NCBI RefSeq assembly: GCF_937863485.1
Contig: NZ_CALMFY010000057.1
Span: 76,777-140,776, forward strand
Direction: 5' to 3'
Length of the DNA stretch: 64,000 bases
Source of the DNA: an uncultured Nostoc sp.
Lineage (GTDB): Bacteria > Cyanobacteriota > Cyanobacteriia > Cyanobacteriales > Nostocaceae
Below, piece after piece: positions 8,030-19,111 of this stretch. The notes beneath the pieces were generated by a model, which was not told the origin of the DNA, searched no databases, and saw nothing but the letters and a program-made list of their open reading frames with translations. Position numbers and translations under genes: made by a program. Numbering within the stretch: the stretch's first letter is position 1; each line of letters begins with the position of its first letter.

Positions 8030-8182
8030 ATAGTAGATGCAATTGGATTGGTAGAAATAATTAATGATTTAATAGGTGAAGAAAAAGCAGAAAAAGTTAA
8101 CTCTGGTCATGTTGTTAAAGTCATGATTTTGCATGGATTAGGATTTATCTCTAAGCCACTATGTATAACTACTACAAAATGA
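8030..8182 (+). pseudogene. IS1634-type transposase 5' fragment
   Basis: Directly after the IS5 stop codon, a 50-codon frame reads IVDAIGLVEIINDLIGEEKA, then KVNSGHVVKVMILHGLGFIS and SKPL. This matches the N-terminal DUF4277-like domain of IS1634/IS4-group transposases. It has no start codon, and ends in an early TGA. It shows that at least two unrelated IS elements decayed or recombined at this point. Confidence 0.7.
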
Positions 8183-8252
8183 AGTGCAGAATGTTAGTTG
8201 TATCTCGTACTATTTGCATTTAACCTGCGGGTTTGCAGTATGTACGAAACAC

Positions 8253-8283
8253 AAAAAAAGGGATAAGCCCAAAAGCCTATCCC
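8253..8283 (-). terminator. intrinsic terminator of ahcY
   Basis: Read on the minus strand, GGGATAGGC pairs with GCTTATCCC (one mismatch) and is followed by seven T. It lies 24 bases past the ahcY stop. Confidence 0.8.
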
Positions 8284-8306
8284 CTAAAAAATCAATTAAT
8301 CAATCA

Positions 8307-10181
<1,875 letters not shown>

Positions 10182-11840
10182 GTGCGCTTTCAATTTTTGG
10201 CGATCGCTAGTTCAATGGCCATAGCCGTTGTATCTGTGCCAAAAGCCACAGCCCAAATTCCTTTGTTACCGCAGCTGCAAGCTCCCAGCAGTGTAAGTAA
10301 TGATTCAAATAATAGAGTTGCTACAGGCTGGATTTATTTAGATGGTCGGCGGTTATTTCAGATAGCGGCATCAAAAGCCAACTTTCCTGAGCGTTCAGAA
10401 GATATTCAAAAGAAGTTGCAGAAAATTAGCCAAAGTTACATTAACTCACCAACAAAAACAGAACTCAACGTAAAAATTCGCACAGTAAACGACTTACCAG
10501 TAATTTATGTCAACGACCAATATCTGATGACGGTCACTTCTGAGGATGCTGGATTGCGAGAGGTAGATATACGGACATCAGCAGAGCAAATAAAGGAATC
10601 GTTACAAGAAGACTTGCAAAAAGCAAAGCAAGAAAGACAAACTCAATCTTTAATCGACCAAGGTAAAATTGCTACGGGCATCGGACTGACAATGATTGTG
10701 ATGAGTTGGGGGGTATATAGCTGGCAAAGGCGTTCCAAAAAAGATTTATTACACCCCATTGCCTCCCAACCCTCCAGAGGGCCCTTAAACTCCCCAATTT
10801 CACCAGCAGTAGCAGCAGCTCAACCAATTGCAACACAACTGAATCAACGGCAAAAGCAGCATCTCCAAGAAGTCAAAAGACGATTGTTTCAGCTAACTCA
10901 AGCCGGAATTTGGGGAAGTGGAAGTTTCTTTATTTTGGGTCTATTTCCCTATACACGACCATTTCAGGTAGGAATTCTCATAGCCGCCCAATTTCCTTTG
11001 CGATTAGGTGTCGTGTTCTTGGGAACCTATGTAGCGATCCGTTTTACCTACGCCCTAATTGACCGCTTCACTACCACTCTGATCAGCAGTGGTGCTTTAT
11101 TGACTCCAGAAAGTTCTGAACGGCTGCAACTGCGAGTTTCTACATTTTCTGGCGTGACTAAAAGCATCGCTACTGGTATCTGGATAGGAGTAGGCTTCTT
11201 GCTAGCGCTGGTGTCATTGGGGATAGATATTGTTCCCTTGCTAGCGGGTGTGAGTTTAGTTGGTGTTGCAGTGTCTCTGGCCTCGCAAAACTTAATTAAA
11301 GATGCGATTAACGGTTTTTTGATCATTCTAGAAGACCAGTACGCTTTAGGCGATGTGATTTCTGTGGGAGACGTGGGAGGCTTAGTAGAAAATCTGAATC
11401 TGCGGATGACCCAACTGCGGGATTCGGAAGGGCGCTTGATCACGATTCCCAATGGTGAAATTAAAGTTGTTGCCAATCTTTCTAGTCGTTGGTCACGAGC
11501 CGATTTAACAATCCCGATCGCCTACCAAGCCGATACAGAACAGGCTTTGAAATTGATTGAAACTGTTGGTTCCCAGATGAATCAAGAAATACAATGGCAG
11601 TCTCAAATTTTGGAGCCGCCGCAAGTTTTGGGAATAGATCAATTTGGCGATCGCGGTTTGATTATTCGCGTCTGGATTAAAACACAGCCTCTCAAACAAT
11701 GGGATGTAGCACGGGAGTTTCGCCGCCGCCTGAAAGTTGCCCTAGACCAAGCTGAAATTTCCATTTCTGTGCCTCAACAAGCAATTTGGGTGAATGATGA
11801 TCATTTGTTAAATTTTCAGGGTAATGGCAAAGATAATTAG
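10182..11840 (+). CDS. MscS-family mechanosensitive ion channel
   Basis: A 552-residue inner-membrane channel that would open on membrane tension during osmotic downshock. It begins with a Sec signal peptide (MRFQFLAIAS...ATAQ), then a periplasmic domain of about 140 residues, a TM helix near residue 165, further TMs at about 240-300, and the pore-lining MscS helix GVSLVGVAVSLASQNLIKDA near residue 360, followed by the beta domain (GDVISVGDVGGLVENLNLR). It is longer than E. coli MscS (286) because of the N-terminal domain, as usual in cyanobacteria. The GTG start is fixed by AAGGAGG (10169-10175) six bases upstream. Confidence 0.9.
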   Translation: MRFQFLAIASSMAIAVVSVPKATAQIPLLPQLQAPSSVSNDSNNRVATGWIYLDGRRLFQIAASKANFPERSEDIQKKLQKISQSYINSPTKTELNVKIRTVNDLPVIYVNDQYLMTVTSEDAGLREVDIRTSAEQIKESLQEDLQKAKQERQTQSLIDQGKIATGIGLTMIVMSWGVYSWQRRSKKDLLHPIASQPSRGPLNSPISPAVAAAQPIATQLNQRQKQHLQEVKRRLFQLTQAGIWGSGSFFILGLFPYTRPFQVGILIAAQFPLRLGVVFLGTYVAIRFTYALIDRFTTTLISSGALLTPESSERLQLRVSTFSGVTKSIATGIWIGVGFLLALVSLGIDIVPLLAGVSLVGVAVSLASQNLIKDAINGFLIILEDQYALGDVISVGDVGGLVENLNLRMTQLRDSEGRLITIPNGEIKVVANLSSRWSRADLTIPIAYQADTEQALKLIETVGSQMNQEIQWQSQILEPPQVLGIDQFGDRGLIIRVWIKTQPLKQWDVAREFRRRLKVALDQAEISISVPQQAIWVNDDHLLNFQGNGKDN

Positions 11841-12320
11841 AAATTTTAATTCATTACCGCATTTTTCAGTTGATTAACCCAAATGACCTCTCTTTTACCA
11901 GAGAGAGGCTTTGAATCTGCCTCTTCCAGCTAACAAAAGTTTTTCCGCTTTCCTGTCCTTCTTGGAGAGGTTTCAATCCGGTTCAGTTAACGTTTTATGA
12001 TTTTGAAGATCCCTCCAAGGGGAGCAAGTGACACCCCTGAAAAAGGCTTGCTCATAACCCTTTTTTACCCACTTTTTAAGGAGGTCGCCGCAGACGGGGG
12101 GATCATTAAACAAACCGTATTGGCAGAGGTTTATCGGTTGGATACAACACACAGTAAGAGGTTATATCTTTACATTGGTGTCAACTTCAGGGAAAACATA
12201 CCCAATATCCAGTACACTGTAACCAATTTTGCGCGATCGCCAACACTAAGCCTTAATAAATCCTTATTATTAATAACAAGCTACTTCGTCCGTAACCAGT
12301 ATCAAACTTTTCCTTGATTT
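11841..12320. other. intergenic region upstream of the RND pump
   Basis: Holds a CCTCTCT...AGAGAGG palindrome (11887-11908) and its follow-on GCTTTGAAT, the same dispersed repeat seen at about 23226-23263. An open frame at 11997-12317 exists, but its composition (repeat-derived start, no ribosome site, no family pattern) does not support a gene. No membrane-fusion-protein gene precedes the pump. Confidence 0.5.
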
Positions 12321-15300
12321 ATGTTTGTCAATACCTTCATCAGACGTCCAGTCCTGACGACGGTCTGTACGTTCATCATTTTGCTGCTGGGAAGCATCTG
12401 TATTCCGATTCTGCCGATTTCTCAGCTACCAGACCTCGCCCCGGTGCAAATCACCGTTAGCTCCAACAATATTGGTGCGGATGCTCAAACAACAGAAAGT
12501 ACTGTCACCAACATTATTGAGCGACAAATTAATGGTGTTAAAGATGTATCTTATATATCTTCTAATACGGGTAATGATGGTTTTAGCAATATAACTGTCT
12601 CCTTTCCAACTAATGTCAATAGCGATATTGCTCAAGTAAACGTTCAAAATAAACAAGCCCTTGCTGACCCTCAATTGCCAGATACTGTTCAACGAACAGG
12701 TGTTACCGTTGAAACGGCATCAAGCAGTCTGCTTCTGGTCTTTGGGTTTTACTCAGAAAATAATGAGTATGACAACATTTTTATTAGTAACTATGTTGAT
12801 CTGTTTATTTTCGATCAGATCAAACGGCTTCCTGGTGTAGGAAAAGCCACGATTTTTGGAGAGCGCAAATATGCCATGCGTCTTTGGCTTGATCCCAACA
12901 AGCTTGCCCAACATCAACTAACTCCTCAAGATGTGGTAACTGCCCTGCAAGAACAAAATATTCAGGTGGGTGCAGGGGCAATTGGTAAGGAACCAGCACC
13001 AGATAATCAAAGCTTTGAATTTGCTTTACGGGCAACCAGCCGATTTAAAGATGCAGCTGAATTTGAGGATATGGTGCTAAAGGTAAGTCAAGGTGGCACC
13101 AATAGCACCACTAATAGCAACACTAATAGCAATACTAATAGCACCACTAATAGCAACACTAATAGCACCCTAGTTAAGGTCAGAGATGTCGGTCGAGTTG
13201 AACTGGGAGCAGAGAGCTATCTCGCTGATGCCAAATTCACCCTACCAGGAAATACTCCCAAGGCAGCCGTGGGTTTGGGGATATATCAACTTCCGGGTAG
13301 TAATGCCCTGGACGTTGCCCATGCTGTTGAAGAGCAGATCGCAATACTATCGAAGAGTTTTCCACCTGGACTAAAAGCACAGTTGGCATTTGATACTACT
13401 CCATTTGTAGAAATTTCTTTAGAAGAAGTTCTACACACTCTGGTTGAGGCGATTATTCTGGTGGTCTTGGTAATTTTTGTCTTTTTGCAAGACTGGCGAA
13501 CCACGATCATTCCTACTGTTGCGATCCCCGTTTCCCTGATTGGGACATGTGCGGCTCTGTTGGTTTTAGGATTTCAGATTAATACACTGACCTTATTTGG
13601 TTTCGTTCTGGCGATCGGTATCGTCGTTGATGATGCCATTATTGTGGTGGAGGCAGTTGCAGTCAAACTAGAGCAGGGCATGAGGCCCTATGATGCTGCT
13701 GTCGAAGCTATGAAAGAGTTAACTGGGGCAATCATTGCCACTTCACTTGTACTCATGGCGGTATTTATTCCAGTAGCATTCATTCCGGGCACTACTGGGA
13801 TTGTCTACAAACAATTTGCGTTAACTGTTGCTTGCTCCATTGGCATCTCGACCTTCAATGCCTTAACCTTCTCTCCGACTATAGCAGCCATCCTGATGCG
13901 CCCAGCTCAGACTCCACGGGGCCCTTTAGGCTGGTTTTTTACGCAGTTTAATCGGGGATTTGGCTGGTTCACACGCCGCTATGTCGGGTTTGTTAGCTAC
14001 CTTACCCATGTCAAGCCGATTGTAATTGGGGTTTTCATCACTGGTTTAGTAGCAACGGTTTTGATGTACAGAGCAGTGCCTACCGGATTTATTCCAGAGG
14101 AAGACCAGGGTTACTTCTTTGTAGTTGTCCAGGGGCCTGATGGGGTTTCTTTGAAATACACCGAATCTGTGATGAATAAGGTTGTCAAAGAAGTAACATC
14201 GCTTCCCGAAGTTCAAGCTAGTTTTATGATCAGTGGCTTTGGTTTCGATGGCAATGCTTCTAATTTAGGCATTGCCTTTGCTAACCTGAAACCCTGGAAA
14301 GAGAGAACTCTAGAATCTCAGTCTGTCTATGGAATACTTCAGAGGATGAACAAAAAGCTCTCTGCAATTACAGAAGCCAGAGCGATCGCTGTGAATGCTC
14401 CTCCGGTTAGAGGGCTAAGTACTACGGGTGGTTTTGAGTTTATCATTCAAGACAAAACCGGAAGTGCGCCGATTCAAACCCTGGTTGATACTGCTAACAA
14501 ATTCATTGCGGCGGCAAATAAAAAACCTGTTTTACAACGAGTCTTCACTCAGTTCACCGCAGATACTCCCCAATTTGACATCCAAGTGAACCGCAACCAA
14601 GCCAAAGCTCTTAACGTCGAGCTCAGCACCATCTTTGGGACATTGCAAAGTTACTTGGGGTCGCAATATGTGAATGACTTTGTGCAGGGACAGCGACAGT
14701 ATCGAGTATATGTCCAAGCAGATGGAGTGTTCCGCTCTAATCCAGATGATATTGCTAAGCTGTATGTTCGCTCTGCAAGTGGGGCGATGATTCCGTTGAG
14801 CAATCTGGTGAAAGTTACTCCCTTTGTGGGGCCGAAAACCATTTCGCATTATAACTTGTACAGGTCAATCAAAGTCCAGGGCGCTCCTGCTCCTGGTTCT
14901 AGTTCTGGAGAAGCAATTAAAGCGATGGAGCAAGTTGCAGCAGAAGTTTTGCCTCAAGGATTTGGTTACGAGTGGACAGGTACTTATCTCCAAGAGAAGA
15001 CATCTGGGGGAGCTACAGGTCTAATTTTTGGTTTAGCGATCATAATTGTCTTTCTGGTGCTGTCGGCTCAGTATGAGAGCTACATTGACCCGCTGATTAT
15101 TTTGCTGACGGTTCCCTTAGCAGTGTTGGGAGCGATGACAGCACTTTGGCTACGTTCCAATATTTTCATGGCAGGTAGCCTTTTCCCCAAAGTGGTGGAT
15201 GATATCTATTGCCAGGTAGGTCTAGTGACTTTGATTGGTCTAGCCGCAAAGAATGCGATTTTAGTCGTGGAATTTGCCAATCAACTGCATGAACAGGGCA

Positions 15301-15674
15301 TGAGCTACACGCGGGCGGCGGTGAAAGCGGGGCAAGAACGTCTGCGACCCATCTTAATGACTTCCTTTGCAGCGCTGTTAGGATTTTTGCCCTTGGTGAT
15401 CTCTCAAGGGGCTGGAGCCAGCAGCCGTTGGTCTTTAGGAACAGCGCTCTTTGGGGGGCTGATGCTTTCAACATTCTTGAGTTTGTTCTTAGTGCCAATT
15501 CTGTACATCTTAGTCAAGACCTTGGCTCAGGCTATATTTTCTCAGAAGCGATCGGGAGGTTCAAAGCCTCCAGATTCTCCTAACGGAGCTTCAGCATCTG
15601 AACATAAAGCTCTGCCTGCTGGCTCAAGTCAGCCAGAGACACAACTCAGGTCTCAGCAGGATGGGATAACCTGA
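12321..15674 (+). CDS. RND-family efflux pump, HAE1 type
   Basis: A 1117-residue inner-membrane proton/drug antiporter of the AcrB/MexB group. The first TM helix follows MFVNTFIRRPVLTTV; the proton-relay Asp pair is in GIVVDDAI (437-438) and the partner Lys in AAKNAILVVEFANQ (977); two periplasmic porter loops and a symmetrical TM4-6/TM10-12 layout are present. Residues 260-282 are a low-complexity NST insert built from a 12-bp repeat. The C-terminal 45 residues form a Ser/Gly/Pro-rich tail beyond the family core. No periplasmic adaptor or outer-membrane factor gene lies next to it, so it would need partners encoded elsewhere. Confidence 0.93.
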   Translation: MFVNTFIRRPVLTTVCTFIILLLGSICIPILPISQLPDLAPVQITVSSNNIGADAQTTESTVTNIIERQINGVKDVSYISSNTGNDGFSNITVSFPTNVNSDIAQVNVQNKQALADPQLPDTVQRTGVTVETASSSLLLVFGFYSENNEYDNIFISNYVDLFIFDQIKRLPGVGKATIFGERKYAMRLWLDPNKLAQHQLTPQDVVTALQEQNIQVGAGAIGKEPAPDNQSFEFALRATSRFKDAAEFEDMVLKVSQGGTNSTTNSNTNSNTNSTTNSNTNSTLVKVRDVGRVELGAESYLADAKFTLPGNTPKAAVGLGIYQLPGSNALDVAHAVEEQIAILSKSFPPGLKAQLAFDTTPFVEISLEEVLHTLVEAIILVVLVIFVFLQDWRTTIIPTVAIPVSLIGTCAALLVLGFQINTLTLFGFVLAIGIVVDDAIIVVEAVAVKLEQGMRPYDAAVEAMKELTGAIIATSLVLMAVFIPVAFIPGTTGIVYKQFALTVACSIGISTFNALTFSPTIAAILMRPAQTPRGPLGWFFTQFNRGFGWFTRRYVGFVSYLTHVKPIVIGVFITGLVATVLMYRAVPTGFIPEEDQGYFFVVVQGPDGVSLKYTESVMNKVVKEVTSLPEVQASFMISGFGFDGNASNLGIAFANLKPWKERTLESQSVYGILQRMNKKLSAITEARAIAVNAPPVRGLSTTGGFEFIIQDKTGSAPIQTLVDTANKFIAAANKKPVLQRVFTQFTADTPQFDIQVNRNQAKALNVELSTIFGTLQSYLGSQYVNDFVQGQRQYRVYVQADGVFRSNPDDIAKLYVRSASGAMIPLSNLVKVTPFVGPKTISHYNLYRSIKVQGAPAPGSSSGEAIKAMEQVAAEVLPQGFGYEWTGTYLQEKTSGGATGLIFGLAIIIVFLVLSAQYESYIDPLIILLTVPLAVLGAMTALWLRSNIFMAGSLFPKVVDDIYCQVGLVTLIGLAAKNAILVVEFANQLHEQGMSYTRAAVKAGQERLRPILMTSFAALLGFLPLVISQGAGASSRWSLGTALFGGLMLSTFLSLFLVPILYILVKTLAQAIFSQKRSGGSKPPDSPNGASASEHKALPAGSSQPETQLRSQQDGIT
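13098..13169 (+). repeat. 12-bp minisatellite inside the RND gene
   Basis: Five units of 12 bases (consensus AACACTAATAGC, variants AATACTAATAGC and ACCACTAATAGC) run from 13107 to 13166, preceded by a partial unit. They encode (N/T)(T)NS repeats in frame, in a surface loop of the first periplasmic porter region. Copy-number change would keep the frame. Confidence 0.85.
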
Positions 15675-15766
15675 CTTTTGCCATTCGCCTTCTCTACGAA
15701 ACCCTACGCGAACACAAAGGTTGTGTAATAACCAACCACGCCACAGTACTTAAATCCCTTCTAGTT

Positions 15767-15793
15767 CCCCTTCTCCCAACTCAGGAGAAGGGG
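15767..15793 (+). repeat. palindrome downstream of the RND gene, possible terminator
   Basis: CCCCTTCTCC pairs perfectly with GGAGAAGGGG around a seven-base loop. It lies about 90 bases after the RND stop. There is no T-run, and the sequence is a common Nostoc dispersed repeat, so terminator function is only possible. Confidence 0.45.
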
Positions 15794-15876
15794 TTAGGGG
15801 ATGAGGACAACCCAAGAAGGCTTACTAGCGCTAGTAGTCTGTCAAGTTTAAATTTATACGTAAGCAAGTTCGTAGT

Positions 15877-16071
15877 AAGGACTTAAGTCCTTATTTTCTA
15901 AGCACTAAAGAGGAGCATCTCAATGAGTGTAAAAACACGTCTGCCCTGACAAATGGAATTCACGCGCCACTTGACGCCAGACCCGCCTACAAAGCTGGCT
16001 CCTCTACTTGGGAAGACCCCAAAGGCGATAACATTTTCTGTAATTTCCTGCTTGCTAAAAAAATTAGTTGA
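15877..16071 (+). other. possible frameshifted small ORF with strong ribosome site
   Basis: After a palindrome (AAGGACTTAAGTCCTT, 15877-15892), AAAGAGGAG sits seven bases before an ATG at 15923. That frame ends after eight codons (MSVKTRLP). If the frame slips by one base it continues for about 40 codons to 16071 (ALTNGIHAPLDARPAYKAG..., ...SSTWEDPKGDNIF...). The strong ribosome site plus open second frame suggest a small gene broken by one indel, or a regulatory leader. No family recognised. Confidence 0.3.
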
Positions 16072-16105
16072 ATAGAAATTAAGTACTTAGATAAGGAAGA
16101 GTGAA

Positions 16106-16543
16106 ATGGGACTTAGCGAGGGACTTTTGAACCCGACCAAAAAGGCTATGGTAGTAAATGACTGTTGCAAGATGATCGAAGGACAGCTTGCATCCAAGTC
16201 AGGGATGAGCGGTATCGCATTGAAAACTGCCTTCGCCGCCCTAAAGGGGGTTAAGCCAGGATATATCCCTTACGTCGTTGAGCAGATTCTGCCGCAGTGC
16301 TTTACAGCACTTGATCCCATCTGGAATGAAGGCGTAGAGAAAGGCAATCCAATTGAATACCTTAGTGGGAATCGCTCTCATACAGCAGACGCGCTACTGG
16401 GTGTCACCGATGCTAGAGCCAAGAACGTAAAGCGCCAAATCGTGCGAGGAACCTATGAAAAACTTCGCGGTTCAGCCAAAAAGCACGTAGAAGAAGCAGT
16501 GCCAGACTTAGCCAAAGTAATCGATAATTACACTAAGTCCTGA
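16106..16543 (+). CDS. DUF6918-like conserved hypothetical protein
   Basis: A 145-residue all-helical, soluble protein. The pattern MGLSEGLLNPTKKAMVVNDC, GMSGIALKTAFAALKGVKPG, ADALLGVTDARAKN and RGSAKKHVEEAVPDLAKVI matches a family I know from actinobacteria and cyanobacteria (DUF6918) with no known function. No signal peptide or membrane segment. It has its own spacer on both sides; a weak GGAAGAG ribosome site precedes the ATG. Confidence 0.7.
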   Translation: MGLSEGLLNPTKKAMVVNDCCKMIEGQLASKSGMSGIALKTAFAALKGVKPGYIPYVVEQILPQCFTALDPIWNEGVEKGNPIEYLSGNRSHTADALLGVTDARAKNVKRQIVRGTYEKLRGSAKKHVEEAVPDLAKVIDNYTKS

Positions 16544-16777
16544 GCCAGAAGGGAAGAATCACAATAAACGTATGCCGCCGTTCGATGCGTCGGTGGCTGG
16601 CATACGAGGCAGATATTACACTTATTAGCTCCAAAGTGTTTGGCGAAGGTCTTAGAGATGCCATAGCTACTAAATAAATAAAGTGCAGTATTTAATTTCC
16701 TGATATATACCGAGTAAGTTTGAAACAACAAATAATCAGAAACCATCTGAATTATTGTTTTAATCGGCTTACAACTT

Positions 16778-17692
16778 ATGAAAAAAGTTACTGTTTATCG
16801 ATACCGTACTTATGGACTAATTGGGTTAATATCCTTAACCCTCATATTAAGTACAACTACATCTGCCCTAACACAGTTAGCAGACGATTCCCCAATTGGG
16901 CAAACTCCTATCTCTGCTTCTAACTTAATATGGCCGACTCAAGGATTTATTTCTCAAGGCTTCCACAAATATCAACATGAAGGAATTGATATTGCAGGGG
17001 CATCTGGAACTCCTATTGTTGCTGCTGCATCCGGTACAGTTGTTAAAGCAGGTTGGGATAATTGGGGATTAGGCAATGCTATAACTATTAAACATCTTGA
17101 CGGGGGCATCACTGTTTATGGTCACAATCGCCGTTTGTTAGTGAGCAAGGGTCAACAGGTCATTCAAGGTCAAATTATTGCTGAGATGGGATCTACAGGC
17201 AATAGTACAGCACCTCATCTGCACTTTGAAGTTCATCCAAATGGTCAAATAGCAGTTGACCCCCTTCGTCTGTTGACATCCTTAACAGCAAGTGTTACTC
17301 CTGCTTCTAAAGTTCAGCAAGTGGATAACCCGAACCGCCGAGTCTCGACACCCCCAATGGCAAAGCAAGTTTCATCTTCACAGCCAATTCCAATAGATTT
17401 TGCACCTGTAAGCACTGATACTGAATGCAATGGAGTTACCATTATTCAGGGTGAGACTGCAAGTATTCGTGTAAAAGTCTGTGAAGAAAATGGTCAGTTA
17501 TTTTATATTGGGCAGTTGAAACAAGACCCAAGTAAGGCTATAAAGATATCAGCTTTGAATATTGGCAAAGGCAGATATCGAGCCGATAATGGTAGTTTTT
17601 ATTATTTAGTCAGCCCTGAAAGAGTGGAAGTTTGGCGAAATGGGACTCAGATGCATTCTGACAGATTTTATACTTTAACAAAATCGCCCTAA
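16778..17692 (+). CDS. M23-family (LysM-less) peptidoglycan endopeptidase
   Basis: A 304-residue exported zinc metallopeptidase. An N-terminal signal or anchor (about residues 10-31) is followed by the M23 lytic domain at about residues 48-165: the zinc ligands are in HEGIDIA (His and Asp) and HLHFEVH near residue 150. It should cut peptide cross-links in peptidoglycan or be a degenerate relative that activates amidases, but both zinc motifs are intact. The C-terminal ~120 residues form a separate small domain with two Cys (ECNG, KVCEE) that may make a disulfide; I do not recognise it. Confidence 0.87.
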   Translation: MKKVTVYRYRTYGLIGLISLTLILSTTTSALTQLADDSPIGQTPISASNLIWPTQGFISQGFHKYQHEGIDIAGASGTPIVAAASGTVVKAGWDNWGLGNAITIKHLDGGITVYGHNRRLLVSKGQQVIQGQIIAEMGSTGNSTAPHLHFEVHPNGQIAVDPLRLLTSLTASVTPASKVQQVDNPNRRVSTPPMAKQVSSSQPIPIDFAPVSTDTECNGVTIIQGETASIRVKVCEENGQLFYIGQLKQDPSKAIKISALNIGKGRYRADNGSFYYLVSPERVEVWRNGTQMHSDRFYTLTKSP

Positions 17693-17832
17693 ACTTACCA
17701 TTTTATATTTGTTCACAACTATACTGTATTGCAAGCGATCGCTTGAGTTGATCAATTTGCTAAGTGATTCCATAATTATCTGTATATTGCTGTAGCGATT
17801 ATCAATTGTGATGCGATCGCACTTATTTGCCA

Positions 17833-17941
17833 GTTTCAATCCCTAATAGAGATTTTAGTTGATTGCGATAAATAGGAATTGAATTTCCTCAATATCATTA
17901 TTTTAGTTTCAATCCCTAATAGGGATTTTAGTTAATTGCGA
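17833..17941. CRISPR. two-repeat CRISPR-like remnant
   Basis: Two 36-base repeats (17833-17868 and 17906-17941) begin GTTTCAATCCCTAATAG and end TTGCGA-like; they differ at two positions. Each contains the palindrome ATCCCTAATAGGGAT (first copy with one change). They flank a single 37-base AT-rich spacer. GTTTCAATCCCTRATAGGGATT is the typical start of cyanobacterial CRISPR repeats. There are no cas genes in the window and no leader was identified, so this is most likely an orphan remnant. Confidence 0.6.
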
Positions 17942-18101
17942 TTTGTTCAAATTTGGTCATTGCCCAGAATTCATAAACTGCGTTTCACTTTTAACCCTCA
18001 ATTTGGCAAAATTATACACCAAGCTATAGCTAGCCGACCTGAAAGCAATGCTTGGGTTGGGCTACACCTACGCACTTTCTATAAAGTTATCGTTATAAAA
18101 C

Positions 18102-18869
18102 TTAAAATTTTTCCTTAGGAGCTAACATCTGTAAAATCTTTTCTACATGATCCAACTCTCCAACGATTCGCCGAATTGGGTGAGGCCAAACCTTGACAAG
18201 GGTAGGAGTTGCAGAAACCTGATTGAGTTCTGCTTGTTCTGGATGAGTTAAAACATCAATCACCTTCAAAGTATAAGGGTGTCCAAGCGATCGCTCTAAC
18301 AATTCGTGTAAATTTTGGAGAATGCGTTCGGTGGTACTGCTATGTCCTGCAACGAACAAGCGCAGAACATACCCTTGTGTGATAACTTCCTTTTTTTGTA
18401 CTATCACTGGTTGGTGGTATTTTGGCACAGGTTCAGAAAGGTCTAGACGGACAATTAAATCGTGATCTTCCCAAAGCTGCCCAAATGAGGAACGATAAGT
18501 TGTTAACACCATGCGATCGCACAACCCCTCCTGCCAGGGAGCTGCTTGCCATACTAAGTCCCCTGTGCCAAAAATGGCATTAAGCAAAGCTTGATGTCTA
18601 ATTACAGCCGGATAAGCTTCAGCAAAAGTTCGCACTTGTTGAGTGCGCGGATCTAACCAGTGGTCAATAGTTGCAGTATAACAAGGCACTAAAAAATGCG
18701 GTGGCTCTGGTAAATCTAGGATTTCTTGCAAAGCCGAGCACAAATGCAAATGCCATCGACCTTGCTTGCTAGGGTCGATGCAGTAAATTAAATCTCCTCC
18801 AGGTGTAAATAGCGCAATGCCTTTAAACAACTGGGGTGTAGATAGTTTGTTTGTCGTCAAGTTATTCAC
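18102..18869 (-). CDS. KaiB-like domain protein with a novel N-terminal domain
   Basis: A 255-residue soluble protein. Residues 166-249 match the circadian clock protein KaiB, a fold-switching thioredoxin-like domain: GYVLRLFVAGHSSTTERILQ, YTLKVIDVLTHPEQAEL, ATPTLVKVWPHPIRRIVGEL. Residues 10-150 form an additional domain (FKGIALFTPGGDLIYCIDP...) that I do not recognise. KaiB-fold proteins bind KaiC or act as SasA-type sensor modules; here the partner is unknown. The start is a GTG without a clear ribosome site. It lies 242 bases downstream of pilT on the same strand, so a link to motility is possible but inferred. Confidence 0.8.
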   Translation of the reverse strand: MNNLTTNKLSTPQLFKGIALFTPGGDLIYCIDPSKQGRWHLHLCSALQEILDLPEPPHFLVPCYTATIDHWLDPRTQQVRTFAEAYPAVIRHQALLNAIFGTGDLVWQAAPWQEGLCDRMVLTTYRSSFGQLWEDHDLIVRLDLSEPVPKYHQPVIVQKKEVITQGYVLRLFVAGHSSTTERILQNLHELLERSLGHPYTLKVIDVLTHPEQAELNQVSATPTLVKVWPHPIRRIVGELDHVEKILQMLAPKEKF

Positions 18870-18978
18870 AGAGGCTAGGAAGCTAAAAGTAAAAATTTTC
18901 TCTTTTACCTTTTACCTTAGCTATAACGTCAACCAGGATCACCTAAAAAATTGGCAACCCATCAAAAATCCCGTAAAT

Positions 18979-19076
18979 CTCGTTTCCACTCCCTGACTGG
19001 AAATGCTTTTGATTGCGGTGCCGCTAGAACCGGAGGCGGAACCTCCAAATAGGCATTCCCAGTCGGAGACTGGGAA
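18979..19076. repeat. composite palindromic repeat between pilT and the KaiB-like gene
   Basis: CGTTTCCACTCCCTGACTGG (18981-19000) is mirrored by CCAGTCGGAGACTGGGAAC (19058-19076), with a central GGAGGCGGAACCTCC hairpin (19032-19046). This arrangement recurs in Nostoc genomes as a noncoding repeat. It could fold in the pilT transcript. Confidence 0.6.
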
Positions 19077-19111
19077 CAAGACAATCATCTTCATTGCCAA
19101 GAGGAACAGAC

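Noticed and set aside
11997-12317. 106-codon open frame before the RND gene
   Set aside because: Starts in dispersed-repeat-like DNA, no ribosome site and no protein-family pattern.
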